From positions 248,001 through 312,000 of the forward strand of contig NZ_JAJQMN010000005.1 of NCBI RefSeq assembly GCF_028994775.1: a stretch of DNA of 64,000 nucleotides, read 5' to 3'. The notes below the pieces were generated by a model that saw only the letters and a list, made by a program, of their open reading frames with translations, was not told where the DNA came from and did not search any database. The translations under genes and the position numbers were made by a program. Source of the DNA: Promicromonospora iranensis. Its GTDB lineage: Bacteria; Actinomycetota; Actinomycetes; Actinomycetales; Cellulomonadaceae. Every line of letters starts with the position of its first letter. Positions within the stretch are counted from its first letter, which is position 1. Below are positions 49,005 through 58,274 of this stretch, piece after piece.

Positions 49005-51064
49005 GAACAGCCACCGACCTGCCGCACGAGGTCGAGACCGTCGAGAACGTGTTCATCCCGGTGCGCGACGGCCAGCACGTGGCCGCGCGGATGTGGGCAC
49101 CGGTCGACGCCGCGACGCGTCCCGTCCCCGCGGTCGTGGAGTACATCCCCTATCGCAAGCGGGACGCGACGCGCGGCCGGGACGCGTACAACCACCCGTA
49201 CATCGCCGGGCACGGGTACGCCTGCGTGCGGGTCGACCTCCGCGGCAGCGGAGACTCCGACGGCGTGCTGGTGGACGAGTACCGCGACCAGGAGCTCCAT
49301 GACGCCGAGGACGTGATCGCCTGGCTCGCGGAGCAGCCGTGGTGCGACGGCAACGTCGGGATGATGGGCATCTCGTGGGGTGGATTCAACAGCCTCCAGG
49401 TGGCCGCCGGGGCACCGCCGGCGCTCAAGGCGGTCGTCAGCGCGTCGGCCACCGACGACCTGTACGTCGACAACATGCACTACATGGGCGGCTGCCTGCT
49501 GGCGGACAACCTGTCGGAGGCGACGGTGATGTTCGCGTTCAACAGCCTGCCGCCCGACCCCGCCGTGGTCGGCGACCGTTGGCGCGAGATGTGGCACGAA
49601 CGGCTCGAGGGCAGCGGGCTGTGGCTGGACACCTGGTTGCGGCACCAACGACGGGACGACTACTGGAAGCCGGCGTCGGTCTGCGAGGACTACTCGCGGG
49701 TGCGGTGCCCGGTGATGGCCGTCGGCGGCTGGGCGGACGGCTACACCAACGCCATCTTCCGGCTCCTGGAGAACCTCGACGTCCCCCGCAAGGGGCTGAT
49801 CGGCCCCTGGGGGCACCGCTATCCGCACCTCGGCGTGCCGGGACCGGCCATCGGCTTCCTCCAGGAGATGGTGCGCTGGTGGGACCACTGGCTCAAGGGG
49901 ATCGACACCGGTCTCGAGGACGAGCCGATGCTGCGCGCGTGGATGCAGGACAGCGTCCCGCCCAGCGCGTCCTACGAGGACCGGCCCGGCCGCTGGGTGG
50001 CCGAACCGAGCTGGCCGGCGCCCGGGGTCGAGGACCGGGAGTACCGCTTCACGCCCCACCACCTGTCGCCGGTGGGCGGCGCGCACGTGGCGCTGGAGGG
50101 TGACGGGTCGGGCGAGCAGCAGGTGAGCCTGCGCTCGCCCCTCAGCGTCGGGATGTTCGCCGGCAAGTGGGCCTCCTACTCGGCGGTGCCGGACCTGCCG
50201 TACGACCAGCGGGAGGAGGACGGCGGCGCCCTCGTGTTCGAGACGGAGCCGCTCGCGGAGCCCCTGGAGCTCCTCGGGCTGCCGTGCGTCGCGCTCGAGG
50301 TCTCCGCGGACCGTCCGGTGGCACAGCTCGCCGTCCGGCTGTCCGACGTCTCCCCGGACGGGGAGGCGACCCGCGTGACGTACGGGGTGCTGAACCTGAC
50401 GCACCGCGACGGCAGCGAGCACCCCGAGCCGCTGGAGCCCGGCCGCATCTATCCGGTGACGGTCCAGCTCAACGGCATCGCCCAGTCCCTGCCCGCCGGG
50501 CACCGGCTGCGGGTCTCGATCTCCACGTCGTACTGGCCGCTGGTCTGGCCGGCCCCCGAGCCGGCGACCGTGACGATCACCACCGGCAGCAGCGCCCTGC
50601 ACCTGCCGGTCCGCCGCCCCCGTCCCGACGACGAGGACCTCCGCCCCTTCGGGGAGCCGGAGGCCGCCGAGGAGGACGCGACCACGGTGCTCGCCACCGG
50701 CGAGCACTCGTGGCGTGTGACGAGAGACCTCGCCACGGACGTCTCGACACTGGAGATCGTCAACGACCAGGGCACCTTCCGGCTCGAGGACACCGGCACG
50801 GTGATCCATCGCGACACCCGCGAGTGGTACAGCTTCCGGTGGAACGACGTGACCTCCGTACGGGGCGAGACCCGTACCGTCCGCCGGCTGGAGAACGGCG
50901 ACGACTGGCGCGTGGAGGTGGTCACGCGCACCGTCCTGACATGCACGGCGACCGACTTCCTGATCAACGCGCAGCTCGACGCGTACGAGCTGGACGAGGC
51001 ACAGGGAGACCCGCGCGTCTACTCGCAGAACTGGCAGCGACGGATCGCTCGCGACCTGGTCTGA
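49001..51064 (+). CDS. CocE/NonD-family hydrolase (X-Pro dipeptidyl-peptidase-like)
   Basis: A 687-residue hydrolase with the CocE/NonD plan: alpha/beta core (about 15-340) with nucleophile Ser in GMMGISWGGFNSLQ, a helical cap, and a C-terminal jelly-roll domain (about 350-560: RSPLSVGMFAGKW, ALEVSADRPVAQLAVRLSDV). A further 110-residue C-terminal extension (SFRWNDVTSVRGETRTVRRL) is not part of the usual fold. Relatives hydrolyse esters, peptides and beta-lactam-type acyl bonds. It overlaps the ATP-grasp gene by 4 bp, so ligase and hydrolase are made together. No signal peptide. Confidence 0.88.
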   Translation: MRTATDLPHEVETVENVFIPVRDGQHVAARMWAPVDAATRPVPAVVEYIPYRKRDATRGRDAYNHPYIAGHGYACVRVDLRGSGDSDGVLVDEYRDQELHDAEDVIAWLAEQPWCDGNVGMMGISWGGFNSLQVAAGAPPALKAVVSASATDDLYVDNMHYMGGCLLADNLSEATVMFAFNSLPPDPAVVGDRWREMWHERLEGSGLWLDTWLRHQRRDDYWKPASVCEDYSRVRCPVMAVGGWADGYTNAIFRLLENLDVPRKGLIGPWGHRYPHLGVPGPAIGFLQEMVRWWDHWLKGIDTGLEDEPMLRAWMQDSVPPSASYEDRPGRWVAEPSWPAPGVEDREYRFTPHHLSPVGGAHVALEGDGSGEQQVSLRSPLSVGMFAGKWASYSAVPDLPYDQREEDGGALVFETEPLAEPLELLGLPCVALEVSADRPVAQLAVRLSDVSPDGEATRVTYGVLNLTHRDGSEHPEPLEPGRIYPVTVQLNGIAQSLPAGHRLRVSISTSYWPLVWPAPEPATVTITTGSSALHLPVRRPRPDDEDLRPFGEPEAAEEDATTVLATGEHSWRVTRDLATDVSTLEIVNDQGTFRLEDTGTVIHRDTREWYSFRWNDVTSVRGETRTVRRLENGDDWRVEVVTRTVLTCTATDFLINAQLDAYELDEAQGDPRVYSQNWQRRIARDLV

Positions 51065-51088
51065 GGCGACCGTCTCAGGACGGGGTCG

Positions 51089-51481
51089 TCACCGGTTGCG
51101 TACCAGGGCACGCGTGACCGCGACGACGATCGTGGCCCCCACCAGCGTGCCGACCAGCACGAGGATCGCCCCGACCGCCCACAGCCCGGAGTCGTCGGTC
51201 GACGCGGCGTGGAGGGTCCAGGCCGCCGTGAAGGGCATGCTGACGGCGAGCACCGCGAGCCAGGCCGGGAGCACCACGGAACCGACCACCACCAGCCCGA
51301 CGAGCACGACGACGCACGCGATCACCTGAGGCGCCTCGTAGGGCCCGGAGACGTTCCCGGTCGCGGCATCGACCTCACGGGTCGTGTCGCGGCCGAGGGT
51401 CCACCAGGTCGCCGTCGTCAGGGCGGCGATGACGAACGTGGCGAGAGCGGTCAGGTACTTGTTCTGCGGCATGGCCACCAT
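51089..51481 (-). CDS. Small integral membrane protein
   Basis: About 130 residues with four hydrophobic segments (YLTALATFVIAALTTATWWT; VIACVVVLVGLVVVGSVVLP; AWLAVLAVSMPFTAAWTL; LWAVGAILVLVGTLVGATIV). Family not recognised. The start may be ATG 51481 or 51472. It is divergent from recC with only 20 bp between, and convergent with the CocE-type gene. Confidence 0.7.
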   Translation of the reverse strand: MVAMPQNKYLTALATFVIAALTTATWWTLGRDTTREVDAATGNVSGPYEAPQVIACVVVLVGLVVVGSVVLPAWLAVLAVSMPFTAAWTLHAASTDDSGLWAVGAILVLVGTLVGATIVVAVTRALVRNR

Positions 51482-51501
51482 TGTGGCGATACGTTGGCGC
51501 C

Positions 51502-54500
51502 ATGGCCGTCGTCCTCCATCGTGCGTCGCGCACGGACCTGCTCGTACGAGGGCTGGGGGACCTGCTGGCGGCGCCCCTGGACGATCCGTTCGCCACCGAG
51601 GTCGTCGTCGTGCCGGCGCGCGGCGTCGAACGCTGGCTCGCGCAGCGGCTCAGCCACCGGCTCGGTGCCGCCCCCGGGCGCGACGACGGGGTGTGCGCCG
51701 GCGTCGACCTGCGCTCGCCGGCGTCGTTGTTCGCCGACGTCACGGGCACCAGGGACGACGACCCGTGGGCGCCGGACGCCCTGACCTGGCCGCTGCTGTC
51801 GGCGATCGACGCGTACCTCGACGAGCCGTGGGCGGCACTGCTCGCCCAGCACCTGGGACACGGTATGCCGGGGGAGGAGGGCGACCTGCGCCGCGGGCGG
51901 CGGTTCGCCGTCGCGCGCCGCCTGGCCCGGCTCTTCGCCGGCTACGCCACCCAGCGGCCGGCTCTCGTCGCCGACTGGGTCGCGGGCCGGGACACCGACG
52001 GGTGCGGGCGCCCGGTACCCGCGGACCTCGCGTGGCAGCCGCCGTTGTGGCGGGCGACGGCCGAGCGGGTCGACGCCGAACCGCCGCACGTGCGGCAGGC
52101 CGCCGTCGTCGAGCGGCTGCGCACCGAACCGGACGCGTTCGACCTCCCGGGACGCCTTTCCCTGTTCGGCCACACACGCCTCGCCGCGAGCGAGGTGGAG
52201 CTGGTCGGTGCGCTCGGCGGGCACCGCGACGTGCACCTGTGGCTGCCGCACCCGTCGGCCCGGCTCTGGTCGGCGCTCGCGGACCTCGGAGGGCCCGTCG
52301 ACCGGGCGGCCGACCGCTCCCACGAACGGGTCGGGCACCGGCTCCTGGCCACGCTCGGCCGCGACACGCGGGAGCTCCAGCGCACGCTCTCCGCCCTCGG
52401 CCCGTCCGCCGTCGACCAGTCCGCCGTCGACCTGCGCGACCAGCCGGTCGGCGGCGACGGCGGCACGGCGCCCACGAACCTCCTGGGGATGCTGCAGCAC
52501 GACCTGCGGGCCGACGCCGTCGGCGAGGCGAGCGCACGCCTGCTGGACCCCGCCGACCGCTCGGTCCAGGTGCACGCCTGCCACGGCCCGGCGCGACAGG
52601 TCGAGGTGCTGCGCGACGTGCTGGTCGGCCTGCTGGCCGACGACCCCTCGCTCGAACCGCGCGACGTCCTCGTCATGTGCCCCGACATCGAGACCTACGC
52701 GCCCCTGGTCGCCGCAGCCTTCGGGCTGGCCGACGTCGTCGGGCCGCACGGCCATCCCGCGCACGGCCTGCGCGTGCGGCTCGCGGACCGGGCGCTGGAC
52801 CGGACCAACCCGCTGCTCGCCGTGCTGGCGCGCCTCCTGGACCTCGCCGGCGGGCGGGCGGGGGTGCGCGACGTCCTGGACCTCGCCCACGCGGAACCCG
52901 TGCGCCGCCGCTTCGGGTTCCGCGACGACGACCTGGACCAGCTCGCCCGGTGGGCGCGCGAGACCGGCGCGCGGTGGGGATTCGACGCCGAGCACCGCGC
53001 CGAGTTCGGCCTGTCCGACTACGGGTCGGGCACCTGGCAGGCGGGCGTCGACCGGCTGCTGGCCGGGGTCGCGATGTCGGACGACACGGGCACCTGGCTG
53101 GACCGCACCCTGCCGCTGGACGACGTCGGCAGCGGGCAGGCCGAGCTCGTCGGCCGGCTGACCGAGCTCGTGGAGCGGCTGCGCGACGTCACCGACGCGC
53201 TCGTCGGCGAGCATCCGCTCGGGCACTGGCTCACCGTGCTCGAGGACGGCGTCGCGGCGCTCACCGCCGTGCCGGCCACCGACACGTGGCAGCTCGCCCA
53301 GGTGCGGCGCGAGCTCGCCCGGGTGCGCGACGACGCGGCCGACCCGGCGGTGGTCCTGCGGCTGCCGGACATGCGGGCGCTGCTCGCCGACCGGGTGGCG
53401 GGCCGCCCGACCCGCGCGAACTTCCGCACCGGCACGCTGACGGTCGCCACGCTCGTGCCGATGCGGTCCGTGCCGCACCGCGTGGTCGCCCTGCTGGGCC
53501 TCGACGACGGCGTGTTCCCGCGTGTCGGCGTCACCGACGGCGACGACGTGCTGGCGCGCGACCCGAGGACGGGCGAGCGCGATCCCCGCAGCGAGGACCG
53601 GCAGCTGTTCCTCGACGCCATCCTCGCCGCCACCGAGACCCTCGTGGTGACGTACAGCGGTGCCGACGAGTACTCGGGCCAGGAGCGGCCCCCGGCCGTG
53701 CCGCTCGGCGAGCTGCTCGACGCGCTCGACGAGACGGCACGCACGCCCGATGGGCGCCCGGTGTCGGACGCCGTGACCGTCCGGCACCCGCTGCAGCCCT
53801 TCGACCGGCGGAACGTCGAGCCGGGAGCCCTCGTACCCGGGTCCGCCTTCACGTTCGACCGCGCGGCCCTCACGGGTGCCCGCGCGGCGGCCGGCACGCG
53901 AGCGCCGTCGGCGCCGTTCCTGGCAGCGCCGCTCCCGGAGCCCGCACCTCCGGACGACGGCGTCGTCGCGCTCGACGACCTGCTCGCGTTCTACCGCTCG
54001 CCGGCGCGCGGGTTCCTCACCCAGCGCCTCGACGTCGGCAGCGCCTGGGCGGAGGACCCGCTCGACGACGGCCTGCCCGTCGAGCTCGACGGGATCGGCC
54101 GCTGGGCGGTCGGCGAGCGCGTGCTGCGGGACGTCCTGTCCGGCGCCGTGCTCGCCGACGCCGTCCAGAAGGAGTGGCGGCGCGGGCAGCTGCCGCCGGG
54201 ACGCCTGGGCTGGCGCCTCCTGCGGGGCATCGCCGACGAGGTGGGGCCGCTCGCCGAGGCTGCCGGAGGACTGCGGGCGAGCCCCGCGCGAGCCGTGGAC
54301 GTCGACGTGGACCTGGCCGACGGACGCAGCCTGCGCGGCACGGTGCCGGGCGTGCACGGCGACCGCCTGGTCGCGGTGGCGTACAGCAGGCTCAGCGGAA
54401 GGCACCGCCTGCAGTCGTGGGTCCGGCTGCTGGCGCTCGCGGCGTCGGACGACGACCGCCCCTGGGTCGGCTACACGCTCGGCCGGCCCGCGAACCCCCG

Positions 54501-54921
54501 GTCGCGCGGGACGTGGCAGGGGTCGCGGCAGGGGCCGCTCGACCACACGGCCGTCGACCTGCTGCGTGACCTGGTCGCGCTGCGCGACCGCGGGCTGACC
54601 GAGCCCTTGCCGCTGCCGGTCAAGGCGTCGCTGGCCTACGCCGAGGCGCGCCGGACCGGCGCCGACCCCGGTGACGCGCGGTTCCGGGCGGAGCAGCAGT
54701 GGGTCGGGCAGAGATGGGGTCAGAAGGGGTCCGACGGGCGCCCGCAGGGCGAGGCCGCGGAACCCGAGCACGTGCGGGTCCACGGGGCGGACGCTCCGCT
54801 GCCGGCGACCGGGCAGGAGCCGCGGCCGGGCGAGGAGCACCCCGGGGAGACGACCCGCCTCGGCGCCCTGGCGATGCGCATGTGGAGCCCGCTGCTGCAG
54901 AACGAGAGGTTCAGCGACTGA
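51502..54921 (+). CDS. recC: Exonuclease V gamma subunit, RecC
   Basis: A 1139-residue RecC. The N-terminus FATEVVVVPARGVERWLAQRL, the RLSLFGHTRLAASEVELVGA run, HACHGPARQVEVLRDVLVGL, the LVPMRSVPHRVVALLGLDDG motif and DDLLAFYRSPARGFL are RecC signatures. RecC lacks catalytic helicase motifs and recognises Chi in the RecBCD complex that resects double-strand breaks. It is the first gene of an operon, overlapping recB by one base (TGATG), in the usual C-B-D order. ATG 51502 was chosen; an in-frame upstream start has no support. Confidence 0.95.
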   Translation: MAVVLHRASRTDLLVRGLGDLLAAPLDDPFATEVVVVPARGVERWLAQRLSHRLGAAPGRDDGVCAGVDLRSPASLFADVTGTRDDDPWAPDALTWPLLSAIDAYLDEPWAALLAQHLGHGMPGEEGDLRRGRRFAVARRLARLFAGYATQRPALVADWVAGRDTDGCGRPVPADLAWQPPLWRATAERVDAEPPHVRQAAVVERLRTEPDAFDLPGRLSLFGHTRLAASEVELVGALGGHRDVHLWLPHPSARLWSALADLGGPVDRAADRSHERVGHRLLATLGRDTRELQRTLSALGPSAVDQSAVDLRDQPVGGDGGTAPTNLLGMLQHDLRADAVGEASARLLDPADRSVQVHACHGPARQVEVLRDVLVGLLADDPSLEPRDVLVMCPDIETYAPLVAAAFGLADVVGPHGHPAHGLRVRLADRALDRTNPLLAVLARLLDLAGGRAGVRDVLDLAHAEPVRRRFGFRDDDLDQLARWARETGARWGFDAEHRAEFGLSDYGSGTWQAGVDRLLAGVAMSDDTGTWLDRTLPLDDVGSGQAELVGRLTELVERLRDVTDALVGEHPLGHWLTVLEDGVAALTAVPATDTWQLAQVRRELARVRDDAADPAVVLRLPDMRALLADRVAGRPTRANFRTGTLTVATLVPMRSVPHRVVALLGLDDGVFPRVGVTDGDDVLARDPRTGERDPRSEDRQLFLDAILAATETLVVTYSGADEYSGQERPPAVPLGELLDALDETARTPDGRPVSDAVTVRHPLQPFDRRNVEPGALVPGSAFTFDRAALTGARAAAGTRAPSAPFLAAPLPEPAPPDDGVVALDDLLAFYRSPARGFLTQRLDVGSAWAEDPLDDGLPVELDGIGRWAVGERVLRDVLSGAVLADAVQKEWRRGQLPPGRLGWRLLRGIADEVGPLAEAAGGLRASPARAVDVDVDLADGRSLRGTVPGVHGDRLVAVAYSRLSGRHRLQSWVRLLALAASDDDRPWVGYTLGRPANPRSRGTWQGSRQGPLDHTAVDLLRDLVALRDRGLTEPLPLPVKASLAYAEARRTGADPGDARFRAEQQWVGQRWGQKGSDGRPQGEAAEPEHVRVHGADAPLPATGQEPRPGEEHPGETTRLGALAMRMWSPLLQNERFSD

Positions 54922-57900
54922 TGGATGTCTTCGACCTGACCGGGCCTCTGCCGCGGGGGACCGCCCTGCTGGAGGCGAGCGCGGGGACCGGCAAGACCTT
55001 CGCGATCGGCGCGCTCGTGACCAGGTACGTCGCCGAGGGTGTCGTGCCGCTCGACGAGATGCTCGTCGTGACCTTCGGCCGGGCCGCGACCCAGGAGCTG
55101 CGCGACCGGGTGCGTGGCGCACTGCTGCGGGCCGAGCGCACGTTCGCCGCCGCCCTCGCGGGCCGCGAGACCGGCCCGGTGGACGCCGTCCTCGCGGCGC
55201 TGCTCGACGTCGACGACGCCGAGCGGGTCGCCCGGCACCGGCGGCTGGCCGACGCCCTGGCCACGTTCGACCACGCCACCATCGCCACGATCCACCAGTT
55301 CTGCCAGCTGGTGCTGCGCTCGCTGGGTGTCGCGGGGGACACCGAGCCGGGCGCCGAGCTGGTCGACTCCCTGGCGGAGCTCACCGTCGAGGTCGTCGAC
55401 GACCTGTACCTGCGCCGGTACGGGAACGCCGAGCACCCGCCCCCGTTCGACCGGGCGGGCGCCCTCGAGGTCGCCCGCGACGCCGTCGAGGACCCGCGCG
55501 CCGCGCTCGCCGACGCCGACCCGGACGACGCCGTCGGCTCGGCGCGGGTGGCCTTCGCCCGGGAGGTGCGCGCCGAGATGGAGCGCCGCAAGCGGCGGCT
55601 CGGGATCCTGTCCTACGACGACCTGCTCGCCCGCCTCGCCGACACGCTCGACCCGGCCTCGGCCGACGGCGGCACCGCCGTCGGCGCGCGCATGCGGGAG
55701 AGCTGGAAGGTCGTGCTGGTCGACGAGTTCCAGGACACCGACCCCGTGCAGTGGCAGGTGCTGGAGCGGGCCTTCGGTGCGGGCGGGGCCCAGGCCCTGG
55801 TGCTCGTCGGTGACCCCAAGCAGGCGATCTACGCGTTCCGCGGCGGCGACGTCGTCGCCTACCTCGACGCCGCCCGGGGCGCGACCACGCGTGCGACGCT
55901 CGGCACCAACTGGCGTTCCGACGCCCCGCTGGTCGACACGCTCGGCGTGGTCCTGCGCAACGCGGCGCTCGGTCACGAGGAGATCGTGGTGCACCCGGTG
56001 ACCGCCGAGCGTGCGGGCAGCCGGCTGGCGGGTGCGCCGCACCCCGCGCCGGTGCGCCTGCGGCAGGTGCTGCGCGACGGACTGCCCCAGTACAAGGGCC
56101 TCGTCAAGGCCGCGCCGGCCCGCGAGCACGTGGCGGCCGACCTCGCGGCCGACGTCGCGGGCCTGCTCGCCTCCGGCGCGACGTGGGACGGGCGCCCCCT
56201 GGCGGCGGGCGACGTCGCCGTCCTCGTCTCGATCCGGGCGCACGGCCGCCTGGTGCAGGACGCGCTCGCCCAGCGCGGCGTCGCGGCGGTCATGGCGGGC
56301 GGGGACGTGTTCGCCACGCCCGCCGCCGACGAGTGGCTGACCCTGCTGGAGGCGCTGGAGTCACCTCACCGGTCCGGCCTGGTGCGCGCCGCGGCGCTGA
56401 CGTGCTTCCTCGGACGCACCCCCGCCGACCTCGACGCCGGCGGCGAGGACGTGACCGCGCGCGACGCCGACACCCTGCACGGCTGGGCGCTCCTGGCGCG
56501 CCACCGGGGCATCGCCGCGCTCCTGGAGGTAGCGGAGGAGCGGGGCCTCAGCGGCCGCCTGCTCGCCAGGGCGGAGGGCGAACGCCTGCTGACCGACGTC
56601 CGCCACCTCGGCCAGCTGCTGCACGAGCTGAGCGTCACCGAGTCGCTCGGGCTGACCGCCCTGGTCGCCTGGTTCCGCGACGAGCGGCGCCGCAGCGGCG
56701 CCACCGAGCGGCCCCGCCGCCTCGACTCCGACGCCGCGGCCGTGCAGATCGTCACCGTGCACGGCAGCAAGGGCCTGCAGTACCCCGTGGTGTACCTGCC
56801 GTTCGCCTACGACAACTACGCGCGACCGGTCGACACGGCCCTGTTCCACGACGAGCGCGGCGCACGGACCATCGACGTCTCCGGCTCCGGCGCGCACTGG
56901 GACGCCCACTGCGCCGCGCACCGCGCGGAGGCGGACGGCGAGGAGCTGCGCAAGCTCTACGTGGCCCTGACCCGCGCGCAGTCGCAGGTCGTGGCCTGGT
57001 GGGCGCCGACGTCGAGCACGCCGACCAGCGGCCTGCACCGGCTCGTGTTCGGCCGCGTGCCCGGTACGCGCGAGGTGCCGGGCACGCAGCCGGTCAAGGA
57101 CGACGACTACGTCACCGACGTGCTGCGCAAGCTCCAGGCGCTGGGCGGACCGGCGGCCGAGCTCGCGGTCCCGGCGGCGGCGTCCGCACCGGCACCGGCG
57201 GATCCGCACCCGCCGTTCGGGGTGCGCGAGCTCCACCGTACGGTCGACACCGCGTGGCGGCGCACGTCCTACAGCGGCCTCGTCCAGACCGCCGCCGACG
57301 CTCCCTCCGTGGGCAGCGAGCCCGAGACCGGCGGAACCGACGACGAGCCCGCCGTACCTGGGCCCGGCCTCGAGGAAACGGTCGCGCCCGCCGCGGCGTC
57401 ACCCATGGCCGACCTGCCCCGGGGCGCCGCCTTCGGTTCGCTCGTGCACGCGGTGCTGGAGCACGCCGACCCGCACGCGCCGGACCTCCGCGCCGAGCTG
57501 CTCGAGCACGTCGTCGACCAGCTGCGCTGGTGGCCCGTGCCGGCGGACCCCGTGGCGCTCGCGGACGCGCTCGTCCCGCTGCACCGCACGCCGCTCGGAC
57601 CACTGGCCGACGGCCGCACGCTCGGCGAGATCGGCCTGCCGGACCGGCTGCGCGAGCTGACCTTCGAGCTACCGCTGAGCGGGGGAGACCTGCGGGGCCC
57701 CGGCCCTGGCCCCGGCCCGGGCGAGGCGCGGCTGGGCGACCTCGCCCCGCTGGTGCGCGCCCACCTGCCCGCCGACGACCCGCTCGCCGCCTACGCGGAG
57801 CACCTCGAGCAGCCGGTCCTGGGGGACCAGCCGCTGCGGGGCTACCTCACCGGCTCGATCGACGCGGTCCTGCGGCTGCCGACCGGGCGGTTCCTCGTCG

Positions 57901-58274
57901 TCGACTACAAGACGAACTTCCTCGGCCCCGCCGTGGCCGACTACTCGCGGCCCCGCATGGCCGAGGCCATGCTCCACTCGCACTACCCGCTGCAGGCGCT
58001 GCTGTACGGCGCGGTGCTGCACCGCTACCTGCGCTGGCGGCTTCGCGGCTACGACCCCGACGCCCACCTGGGCGGGGCGCTCTACCTGTTCGTGCGCGGC
58101 ATGGCGGGTCCGGACACCCCCGACGCCGACGGCAGCCCCGCGGGTGTGTTCTCGTGGCGGACGCCGTCGTCGCTCGTGCTGGCGCTGTCGGACCTGCTCG
58201 ACGGCGTCGCCGGGGCCGGCGGTGCCGCCGGCGTCGCTGGTGCCGACGGTGCGCCGGGTCGGGGGGCCGCATGA
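54921..58274 (+). CDS. recB: Exonuclease V beta subunit, RecB
   Basis: A 1117-residue UvrD-type helicase-nuclease. Walker A ASAGTGKTFAIG (about 19-30), motif II VLVDEFQDTDP, QAIYAFRGGD, and VTVHGSKGLQYPVVYLP in the helicase; the C-terminal nuclease domain has GSIDAVLRLPTGRFLVVDYK with the catalytic Asp-Lys pair, then QALLYGAVLHRYLR. It unwinds 3'-to-5' and carries the single nuclease of the complex. Gene order and 1-bp and 4-bp overlaps with recC and recD show coordinate synthesis. The C-terminus adds a low-complexity GAGGAAGVAGADG tail. Confidence 0.95.
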   Translation: MDVFDLTGPLPRGTALLEASAGTGKTFAIGALVTRYVAEGVVPLDEMLVVTFGRAATQELRDRVRGALLRAERTFAAALAGRETGPVDAVLAALLDVDDAERVARHRRLADALATFDHATIATIHQFCQLVLRSLGVAGDTEPGAELVDSLAELTVEVVDDLYLRRYGNAEHPPPFDRAGALEVARDAVEDPRAALADADPDDAVGSARVAFAREVRAEMERRKRRLGILSYDDLLARLADTLDPASADGGTAVGARMRESWKVVLVDEFQDTDPVQWQVLERAFGAGGAQALVLVGDPKQAIYAFRGGDVVAYLDAARGATTRATLGTNWRSDAPLVDTLGVVLRNAALGHEEIVVHPVTAERAGSRLAGAPHPAPVRLRQVLRDGLPQYKGLVKAAPAREHVAADLAADVAGLLASGATWDGRPLAAGDVAVLVSIRAHGRLVQDALAQRGVAAVMAGGDVFATPAADEWLTLLEALESPHRSGLVRAAALTCFLGRTPADLDAGGEDVTARDADTLHGWALLARHRGIAALLEVAEERGLSGRLLARAEGERLLTDVRHLGQLLHELSVTESLGLTALVAWFRDERRRSGATERPRRLDSDAAAVQIVTVHGSKGLQYPVVYLPFAYDNYARPVDTALFHDERGARTIDVSGSGAHWDAHCAAHRAEADGEELRKLYVALTRAQSQVVAWWAPTSSTPTSGLHRLVFGRVPGTREVPGTQPVKDDDYVTDVLRKLQALGGPAAELAVPAAASAPAPADPHPPFGVRELHRTVDTAWRRTSYSGLVQTAADAPSVGSEPETGGTDDEPAVPGPGLEETVAPAAASPMADLPRGAAFGSLVHAVLEHADPHAPDLRAELLEHVVDQLRWWPVPADPVALADALVPLHRTPLGPLADGRTLGEIGLPDRLRELTFELPLSGGDLRGPGPGPGPGEARLGDLAPLVRAHLPADDPLAAYAEHLEQPVLGDQPLRGYLTGSIDAVLRLPTGRFLVVDYKTNFLGPAVADYSRPRMAEAMLHSHYPLQALLYGAVLHRYLRWRLRGYDPDAHLGGALYLFVRGMAGPDTPDADGSPAGVFSWRTPSSLVLALSDLLDGVAGAGGAAGVAGADGAPGRGAA

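Noticed and set aside
45431-51064. SNF2 helicase plus ATP-grasp and hydrolase as a defence island
   Set aside because: No nuclease, methylase, reverse transcriptase or phage-defence partner is present, and the SNF2 gene is not overlapped with the following genes.
51451-55122. 1200-codon open frame antisense to recC
   Set aside because: Composition is that of a GC shadow, and recC motifs are intact on the plus strand.
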